DNA from: PGYR01 sp040264895
GTDB taxonomy: Bacteria; Bacteroidota; Ignavibacteria; Kapaibacteriales; UBA2268
Assembly: GCA_040264895.1 (NCBI GenBank)
Contig: JBDQHL010000001.1
Span: forward strand, 62,001 to 126,000
Length of the DNA: 64,000 nt
Direction of reading: 5' to 3'
This document shows, piece by piece, positions 27,623 to 36,700 of this stretch. How positions within the stretch are numbered: the first letter of the stretch is position 1; the number at the start of each line of letters is the position of its first letter. Made by a program: the position numbers and the translations under genes. A model generated the notes under the pieces. That model searched no databases. It saw only the letters and a list, made by a program, of their open reading frames with translations, and was not told the origin of the DNA.

Positions 27623-28786
27623 TTAATTATTTATTTTCTTGTATATTTTAGTAAAGTTACTTGTTGTAACCTTAATAAAGTATATGCCTTTCTTTAATCT
27701 ATTCGAGTCATATACGTTATTAACATTACAATACTTTTCATCTACCTTATTTCCAAGAACACTATATACCTGAACATTTATTCCATTTACTTTAGGAATA
27801 ATCAGACCATTCACGTTTTCAAATTCTGTGAAGTAATTAACACTTGACTTAACAGAGTCTTTGGACTGCCTATTAGTAAAGTTAAATTCCAAATTTGGAA
27901 ACCTTGTTGCACATACGCATTCAGTAGTTTCAACCGTCTCTATATTCAAATTTACATCAGCAGTATCATACTTACTAGATATTATGTTTAACATGATATT
28001 AGTCTCATCTGAATCTAATATACTCATATCAACCAAATAACCATTGTCATCTTCTATTGTTACATCGTCAATTATTATAGAGTTGTTACCAACTATATCA
28101 TTAATTGAAATACTATCCGTATCTAGAGTTAGTCGTACTTTCCAATATTCTAAAGAACTTAGTTCTCCTAAGTCTAACTCAATATTTAGACTTGTCGAAC
28201 TATCTTGTTTGAGAACTATTTCAGTGTCCTCAATATCAAAACCAATACTTCTGCTTGGCTTATCAACTATTCTTCCTGCAATTTCTAATGAAGTATCTGC
28301 ATCTACAGAACCTTTGAAATCATCAAAAGGAAAAAAGTAATTGATCCCAAATACAACTGTATCATTGCAATCTCCTATAAAATCTCCAGCAAAACCTACA
28401 AGTGGTAAGCTACCAGAAAGTGGGTTAGGAAATCCTTTCAAATCAACAGCACCTTCAAATATTATTTCACCGTTATCACCATCTGCATTTGATTTTTTAT
28501 ATTTAAACCTATCTGCAAAAGTGTTTATAGTAAGTACTCTATTCATTCTTACTACTTCTGGATCATAACTCAAAGAGAGCTCAAAACCTATAAGAGAATC
28601 TGATTTAATAACAGTTCCTATAGTTGGAGCTACTATTACCTCTCTCTCAAATTCTTTACCGCAAAGATCAACTGGATTCAAATCCAAAATTTCAAGCTTG
28701 TAATCTTTAGATTTAGCTTGGGAGCTGCTCATTAATATGAGCAACCCCAAAGCAAAAATCGTATTTACAAACTTAGAGTCAATCAT
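27623..28786 (-). CDS. Secreted T9SS cargo protein with cohesin-like domain
   Basis: A 387-residue protein with a signal peptide (FVNTIFALGLLILMSSSQA). The N-terminal half has the cohesin-like pattern IGFELSLSYDPEVVRMNRV. A second beta domain follows (KVRLTLDTDSISIND). The C-terminus looks like a T9SS sorting domain (VQVYSVLGNKVDEKY ... LKKGIYFIKVTTSN). Its ATG overlaps the stop of the dockerin-like gene upstream (TAATG), so the two are translationally coupled. A direct protein interaction with that partner is inferred from the cohesin/dockerin analogy. Confidence 0.72.
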   Translation of the reverse strand: MIDSKFVNTIFALGLLILMSSSQAKSKDYKLEILDLNPVDLCGKEFEREVIVAPTIGTVIKSDSLIGFELSLSYDPEVVRMNRVLTINTFADRFKYKKSNADGDNGEIIFEGAVDLKGFPNPLSGSLPLVGFAGDFIGDCNDTVVFGINYFFPFDDFKGSVDADTSLEIAGRIVDKPSRSIGFDIEDTEIVLKQDSSTSLNIELDLGELSSLEYWKVRLTLDTDSISINDIVGNNSIIIDDVTIEDDNGYLVDMSILDSDETNIMLNIISSKYDTADVNLNIETVETTECVCATRFPNLEFNFTNRQSKDSVKSSVNYFTEFENVNGLIIPKVNGINVQVYSVLGNKVDEKYCNVNNVYDSNRLKKGIYFIKVTTSNFTKIYKKINN

Positions 28787-30648
28787 TATCTATTGATAAT
28801 AATCTTTTCTATTTCATTCACGCCTTTACCTTCTAACTTGATAAAGTAAACACCTGAATTAAGTTCGTTGCCATAAACATCATTTAATTCTAATACATTA
28901 GTAGCACTAGAATTGATATTACCACTATAGATTTCAGAAACCTTGTTACCAACTGCATCAAATACAGAAAGTGTATAGTTTCCTTCTTGTGGTACGTTCA
29001 CTGAGTAAGTAGACATTCCATTAACAAATGGGTTAGGAGTTACTACTAGATTAGCAGAAGAAACTTCGCTAGCTTCAGTAATAGTACCAACTGGTTTGTC
29101 ATTCACTCTGATGTTATTTAAAGTCAAATTACCATTAAGATCCGTCAATTCTACATAGAATACAGCTTCTTTAGAATCAAATTCTTTAGCAGAAGCAGCA
29201 AAGAATACAGAATTAGTACCGTGATCTGTCATTTGGAATTCATTATTTAATTCAGTTCTTACACCATTAACAGAAGCGTTAACATCAAAAGAAATTGAAA
29301 GTGGTCCGTAATGATTGTTGTTTATGTAAACAGGAACAACAGTTTTACCATTAAGTACTTCTTTATCACCTACTACAATGTTGTCAGCAACATTAGCTTG
29401 TTTAGGATCGAATACTACTTCGTCAGGTATTAACCATGGAAGTTGAGTAGTAGAAGCAGATAGATATTGCAAAATAATTGCAGCATCGTGCTCATTTACT
29501 TGATAGAATACTTTCTTCAATGAAGTAACTTCATTTGGAATGTTATCAAAGTAATTTTCATCTTGACTTCTTATTTCTACTTTCTCATCATTACCACCAT
29601 TAGTTCTGTAGTAATATCTACCATTGTGATTTACATCACCGTGGTAAGCAGCTCTTCTTCTTACACTATCCAATGGAATTTGAGTAGCCATAGAACGAAG
29701 AATTAATCTTACGTCATTGAAAGTAACATATCTGTTTTGTGGTAGGTTGAAGTGTCTTTGACCAGGAGTCTTAGAAAAATCAACATCTCCATCACCCCAA
29801 GATTCTTCAATGTTAAGAGTCTTCTTAGCAGTGAATAATATTCTGTAATTAGAAGCACCAGATGGTTGCCATGCATTTGATAAATTAGTACTGTCAGTAG
29901 CAGCAGAAGAAACACCTGAAGTGCCATCTGGCTCATCACTGATAGGGAATAATCCATTCATAAAGTCGTCAAACTCACCTTTGATTCCAACTGAAGCACC
30001 TCTTGTTACTACAATTGTTTCGTTAGTTAATGTATTACCACCAACTTGACCATAAGCGAATTCAATATCACCTTGTGGAGTTGCAGGATCATCTGATCTG
30101 TAAAGAATTACTTGGAAATCTGCGATACTTGATGGCTTAGTCTTGTCCATAATGTTCAAGTCTTTCCATTCAATTACCATCATGTCAGCATCTCCTTTGT
30201 AAGAAATTGTTGTCTCAACGTAATTGTTTAACTCATCAACCTTATTTCTAAAAATGTGATCACCCCAGAAAGGAGCCAATACATTTTGTTGGTAAGTAGA
30301 TGGTAAATCTCTAAACAAACCTCTAGGATTTGTTTGTGGCAAAAAGTTTGGTCTGTCGAATGTAACAAATCCATTCACACTGATCCAAAGTTCTGTATAT
30401 ACCTCTCCATTGTACTCAAAAGGGAAACCGATATCAATTTTATGATATCCATCATCCGAATCTTGAACATTTGGAGGTAAGATAAAATCAACGTCTTCCA
30501 ACTCGGTACCACCAACGATAGGTGTGTAATCCTTATCAACAAGTTCCATTGACATAAATTCACCAGGTACATTCGACTTTAGCGCTAAGCTAGAAAGAGC
30601 AACTAGTGCTACTGTCATTCCAGCTATTATGCTTTTTGTAAGTCTCAT
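28786..30648 (-). CDS. Secreted T9SS cargo protein with dockerin-like segment
   Basis: A 620-residue protein with a signal peptide (SIIAGMTVALVALSSLALK). Residues about 60-160 resemble nidogen-like beta domains (IGFPFEYNGEVYTELWISVNG, LAPFWGDHIF). A dockerin-like segment near residues 340-400 has a calcium-loop motif (GDVNHNGR) and a second half EHDAAIILQYL. The C-terminus is a type A T9SS tail (VTPNPFVNGMSTYSVN ... NSGVYFIKLEGKG). The RBS AGAGG lies about 8 bases before the ATG. It is translationally coupled to the cohesin-like gene downstream. Probable role: a surface or extracellular-matrix component. Confidence 0.78.
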   Translation of the reverse strand: MRLTKSIIAGMTVALVALSSLALKSNVPGEFMSMELVDKDYTPIVGGTELEDVDFILPPNVQDSDDGYHKIDIGFPFEYNGEVYTELWISVNGFVTFDRPNFLPQTNPRGLFRDLPSTYQQNVLAPFWGDHIFRNKVDELNNYVETTISYKGDADMMVIEWKDLNIMDKTKPSSIADFQVILYRSDDPATPQGDIEFAYGQVGGNTLTNETIVVTRGASVGIKGEFDDFMNGLFPISDEPDGTSGVSSAATDSTNLSNAWQPSGASNYRILFTAKKTLNIEESWGDGDVDFSKTPGQRHFNLPQNRYVTFNDVRLILRSMATQIPLDSVRRRAAYHGDVNHNGRYYYRTNGGNDEKVEIRSQDENYFDNIPNEVTSLKKVFYQVNEHDAAIILQYLSASTTQLPWLIPDEVVFDPKQANVADNIVVGDKEVLNGKTVVPVYINNNHYGPLSISFDVNASVNGVRTELNNEFQMTDHGTNSVFFAASAKEFDSKEAVFYVELTDLNGNLTLNNIRVNDKPVGTITEASEVSSANLVVTPNPFVNGMSTYSVNVPQEGNYTLSVFDAVGNKVSEIYSGNINSSATNVLELNDVYGNELNSGVYFIKLEGKGVNEIEKIIINR

Positions 30649-30735
30649 TATAAAACCTCTTATATATTATTAATTATTGTCATTGTTATAAATGGAAGTA
30701 CCCTACCTAAGTAAGGTACCCCAAGTTTAGTCGTC

Positions 30736-33700
30736 TTATTTAACTATCTGTACTTTCATGAATTCAGTTACACCACCAGCATTCATTCTTAGAGTATAAG
30801 AACCGTTGCTTAAGTCATTCGCAAATCTTTCTTTGATATCAAAGTCGAATGCGTGAGGACCTACAGTGTAGTTACCTTCGTTAAGTACGCCGATTACTCT
30901 ACCAACGTTGTCAATTAGTTCGAATGTTACGTAAGCAGCTTTGTTAAGGTTAAAGTTAACAGTACTTACAGTTGTAACTGGATTAGGAGACACATTAGTA
31001 ATGTTAGAAACAGCAGCTACTTCATTGTTCTCTACACTAGATTGAATATCTCTGTAGATAATGAATGCGCTTATTTCACTATTAGTAATAGTCAATTTAG
31101 CTTCACCAGTTGCATCGTCATATTCGAAGCTGTTACCTGACAAATATCTTACATTAGGATCGTGCATATTGATGTGGAAGATTGAACCATCAGAAGCAGG
31201 GTCTCTTAAGTACCAGCTTGAACTAGAAGGGTTCGCAGTTGCATCATCAATAGCAGGAACGTCATTTGCATTCCACTCAATAGTAATTGGGTAGTTAATT
31301 GCAGTTTGACCATTCTCACCACCAACTTGTATTTGAGCTACATATATTTGGTCTCCAGTAGCAGAAGCTTCTGGATAAATATTTCTCAAGATACCGTTAA
31401 TTGTTGGTACAGTCCATCTTGCGTCAAATATATCTTGTTGTGGATAAGGAGGTAATTCATACTCACAATAGTTAGGGTCTACCTTACCTTCTTTATCACC
31501 ATCTCTACCATCACCAGTTGAAACGTTAGTTTCAGCAGTACCAAACTCTAGCACTTGGAAAGAACCAATTGAGTTACTTACTGTTATAGGAGCAGCAAAG
31601 AATGTTGGATCTGAACGTTTGAATCTAAATCTGTAGATAGTAATTTCACCTTCAGCATCAGTAGCTCTAATTTCAACAGTAATTCTACCGTCTGCATCAG
31701 GAGTTACATTTTCAATTGCTTGAGTTACGATTACATCAACTCTTACAGAGTCATTATCAATGTCTTCACCTTTAAGTTCATATTGATCTAATTCTACACC
31801 TTGTACAGGTTGAGTAACTTCTAGAGTAACTAATTCTTGTGGAGTTACATCTGCATCTCTCAAGAAGTCTTTGTCTATTACATAGATAAAGTAGTCATTA
31901 TCTAAGTTACTATTAGGATCTACACAGTCTACGTTTGGAGCAACTGCGATGTCTGGACCTTGATTGCTAGCTTCAACTCTTAGGTCGAATTCCATCAATG
32001 CAGGTAAGCCATCTTCATCAGTTACTAGTACAATTACTTTCTCATCTTTAAGAGCGTCTTCTACTTCAGGAGTACCATATAGTAAACCACTTTCAGGGTT
32101 GATTTTCAACCATTCTGGAGTGAATTGACCATTAGTACCGTAATCAACACCTTCTTCCCAAACACCAGCTTCAGTATAACATGGATCTTTAGGAATATCA
32201 CCTCTACCATCATAAATTAATTCAAATTCATGCTCTTGGAAGAAGTTAGGGTCGAATACTTTGATTGCTTTAGAAGAATCAAGTAATTGGTTGTTATAAT
32301 CAATACCTTCTACAGCATTTGGTAAAGTAGTAGTTAAGATTTCAGGAGCAAAGTTGATTAGAACTTCTAATCTTCTTTCCATTCTTCCACCATGACCATC
32401 ATTTACTACAAATACGAAAGATGTATCAGTGTTATATTCACCATTGTTTCTGTTTAACGGAGTCAATATGCTTACTGCATCAGCTCTGTCGATACGTATG
32501 TTCAATTTACCGAATGTAGTAAAGTCTGCACCTAATAGATCTTGTGTAGTCTCACCATCATATCTGTATAGATATTGGTCAGCCATCCAAAATGGTCTTT
32601 CTTGATCGATAATTTGATCAACATTACCATCTTCTCCATTAATTGAAACAGTGTCAATTACTACTGTATCACCAGCAGAGATAGTTTTGTTTACAAAACC
32701 ATAAGCAGTTCTACCATATCTGAAGTCCCAGCCGTGCTCTTGCTCAGCATAGAAATCTTCAATTTCGTCATCAGTATTTATGTCAATTTGAAATCTTAAC
32801 TTATCAGTTACGTTTGCTATTAATCTTGGCTCATCTTCATTAGTTTCACCACAAGTCAACACAGTTGGCTCGTAAATAGCAACAGTATCTAGGATAGTAA
32901 CACCATCAGATTCGTAACGATATTTCTCAACAACACCAGTACCTGGCTCTATGTACTCAGGGATCTCGTCAACTACGAAGATTTTGAATTCGTAATCAGC
33001 TTTCCATCCGTTAGCACCACCAAAGTCGATAGTATCTTGTTGTAAGTATCTTGCCCTGTCTACATCATAAGAACCAGCATTGTAGTAAGGACCAAAAGTC
33101 TCTACATACTTCTCTAATTGCTCATCGCTGAATAAACCAGAGTTTACTAATGAATCTAATGTTCTGTAATGTGGAGGATAGTTTGCAGCAGTAACATCTA
33201 CTGTTTCACCACCAGGAACTACATAAGGGTTAACAGGACAACCTTTTAATACAATGTGACCAGTAGCAGCGTCTTTCACTGAATTGTTGTCGCTTACATA
33301 TAACGTATCTGCTTGTAACCAATTAGCTAAACCAGAATTGTTATCTACATCCCAAGAGTAAGTTAAGTAAGTATAATTTTCCCCATCAGCTAGTGCTCTA
33401 GGATCGTAGAAGTTGTTTGAATCAACTGCAGTAATCGAAAGAATACTGTCTCTACCTTCGTTAAAGTTACCAGGATATTCTCTATCTTCTCTTAAGAAAA
33501 TAGTATTAGCGAAATCATCATAGTATAATGTATCTAAAATATCATTAGCTCTCTTAACAGGATCCAATGAAGGAACCAATTTAACTAATGTATCATTTTG
33601 TAATTCAACTATATCGCCAGTGAATACTGGAGGATAAGTGCTTCTTTCGATTTTGAAAGAAATACCATCTTCGTAAGCTTCTACAACACCTTCTTTCCAT

Positions 33701-36700
33701 AGTACTTGTCTAGAGATAACTCTAATAACATCACCAGTATCTACAGGAAGTGCATCATATCTTTCACCAGCGAAGTAAGTTACAATACCACTACCATTAT
33801 CAATGTTAGTATTTTGGTCAATTGAAGGTCTGTTACTGAATAAATCATTAACACCACCTAATTGACGGTAGTCAGCTTCATACTTTCTACCAGGTAAAGT
33901 AGCACCTACTTCATTATAACCATTATCTTCTAATTCAGATAATAAGCTATAACCAACACCGAAGTTAAATAAACCTTCGTTAGTTCTTCTTAACAATGTG
34001 TTAGGAGTTCTGTTAGATGAATCTGGAACAAACTCAACTCTTGATCTAAATACTTCTCTATAAGGAGCAACTTCAGAAACTTGCTCTAAATTAACTCTTA
34101 TAAAGTCAGTTGTAGTTTCATTTATTACAAAGAATACTGTTTGATTCATAGTTTCGGGTATGTGGTTGCTTCTTTCAGCAAGACCATCATAATCTACATG
34201 AGTCTCTAAGTAAAGTGGGTAACCAATTGGGTGATAGAAATCACCTTCTGGGTTAGCTTTGAACTCAGATTGTAATGCAGTAATGTAAGGGAATTTCAAG
34301 TCGCCATTGTCGTCTAGTAAACCTACACAATATGGATCTCTAGTAGTTCTCTTAACATATTTACCAAATGAAGGTTGTGAATCATCAGTAAATCTCTTAG
34401 TATTATAAGGAATACCTACTGCAAAGTCCTCGATAGGGCTCATGATTCTCTTAGAGTAATCAGCAGTTTTGATATCAGTTCCTTTGTCATATAAGTCATA
34501 AACTTTACCAGACATTAATAGTTGCTCATTCAAGCTAGTTGCAGCAGGAGTATTTTCATCACCAGCAGCATTTTTTAATAATATCGGAGTATAAGTGTAT
34601 TCGTCAAATATAGATTCGAATGGACCTTGCTCCAATGGATCAGCTGAACCTCTTACGAATGGTAATGGAGATGATCCGTCACCGTCGATAAAGAATGTTT
34701 CGTTATCAGCTAATGGGTAACCTAAGTCATTAATAACTTCAACTGTTACATTAGCTTCAGTTTGACCCCAGTAGTTACCATTCATTGGGTTAGTTCCACC
34801 CAATCCAAGACCAATGCTACCAGCTAAAACACCTTTAGTATTCGGTGCATCAGGTAATCTAACAATAAATCTTGCATTGTTACCATATACAGAGTTACCA
34901 GATTCTGGACCTACTCCTACTGGTAATGGACCTTGTAGTTCACCATAAATAACAGCACTTGCTAAATCAGAAGAAGCTTCGTTCTCAATAATACCACCGT
35001 TACCATCTTGAACCATTGGGCCATGGATAGCATTTTGTTCAACACCAATATCCGTTAACGCAGTGTTTGCAGATATTAATGATTTTTGGAATATTAATTT
35101 TAAGTCATAGTTATCAGAGTAGATAGCAGCACCAGTGTAAGCAGTGTTATTTAACATTCTTACTCTGTTGAATGATACTGTATCGATTCTGTCTAATACT
35201 CTTATGTTAGCACTATCTAAGATGTACATTGCACCACCAAGACCAATACCATTTTCTGGTAATGAAGTTCCTGGGTGCATTCTAGCTACATCATAGTGAC
35301 CAGCGTCAGAAGGATTAACTTCGTTCCAAGTAGCACCACCGTCTTCAGTTTTCAACAATGTACCATAGTCACCTACAGCAAAACCAGTTGAATTAGAAGC
35401 AAAGTGAATACCTTGAAGACCGAATCTTGTTAAATCTTCCATCTTGGTCCAAGTAGCACCACCATCTTCAGTCATTAACATGTCACCGTTAACAGTAGTT
35501 ACAAAACCTTTCATAGCTGAGATAAATTCTATATCAGTTAAGTTAGCTCTTGTATCAACATCAACAGTAAACCATGAATCACCACCGTCAGTAGTAGATA
35601 ACATAGTACCACTGTTACCAATGATGAAACCTTTGTTCTCACTAGTAAAGAGGATTTTTTGTAAATCATAGTTAGGGATTGGAGGCACAACTTCTTCCCA
35701 AACACCATTTTTAGTTCTTAAGATTAATCTATCATCGCCAACAACATAACCAGTGTTTAAGCTAGCAAAATATACACCATTCAGATCTTGCATCTGTGGT
35801 TGCACAGAAGTCCAAGTATCACCAGCATCGTGTGATTCGTAAATCAAACCATTGTTAGTTACTGCATATAGATCATTTTGACCTATAGAATAGAAATCAT
35901 TAAATTGATTGTTAGTTCCAGTATTTAAATCAAACCATGTATTACCAGCATCAGTTGATTTCTTCATAATACCTTGTGCACCAACGATGTAACCAGTACT
36001 AGAGTCAACAAACTCAACGTCAGTTAATCTATGGTTAGTGTTAGACTCTGGGTATTCCCATTTTTCACCACCTTGAGTGAACTTAACAATAGTACCAAAC
36101 AAACCAACTGCATATCCTACAGACGCGCTAGTGTGGTAGTTTGATAATAATGGGCTTCTAGTTCTAAATACACCATCAGCGAACTGAGTTGCACCAGAAC
36201 CTTGCTCATCAGAAGCTCTTTCTTCATACATTGCTTCGTTATTTTTGAATGTAGTTAACATTCTAGCATCAGGAGGGAATGATACATTTTCATCATATGT
36301 AAAGATATCATCTCTTGAGCTCATGTTTGTAGCTACATCATTTGCGTCATAAGTAATTTCGTCTGCATCAGAAACAAAGTATCTCTTATTTAGGTTATAA
36401 GGTCCTACCATTGAAACAGCACCACCGTTACCATTGTAAACCATGTTACCGTCAAATTCAACACCTTTAACTAAGTTTAAGTCACCACCGTTAGAGTAAA
36501 CTGCACCACCACCTCTTAATTGGCTTAAGTTTTTATCAGCAACGTTAGCACCAACTGTGTTGTCTCTGAATAATGCTCTTGATAATTGTACTGCTCTTTG
36601 GTAATAAGGAGGATTATCAGCTATAGGAATTTGGAAGTGAACAGCACCACCAGCATAGCCAGCAGAGTTACCTTCAAATCTTACAGGATATTTACCACCA

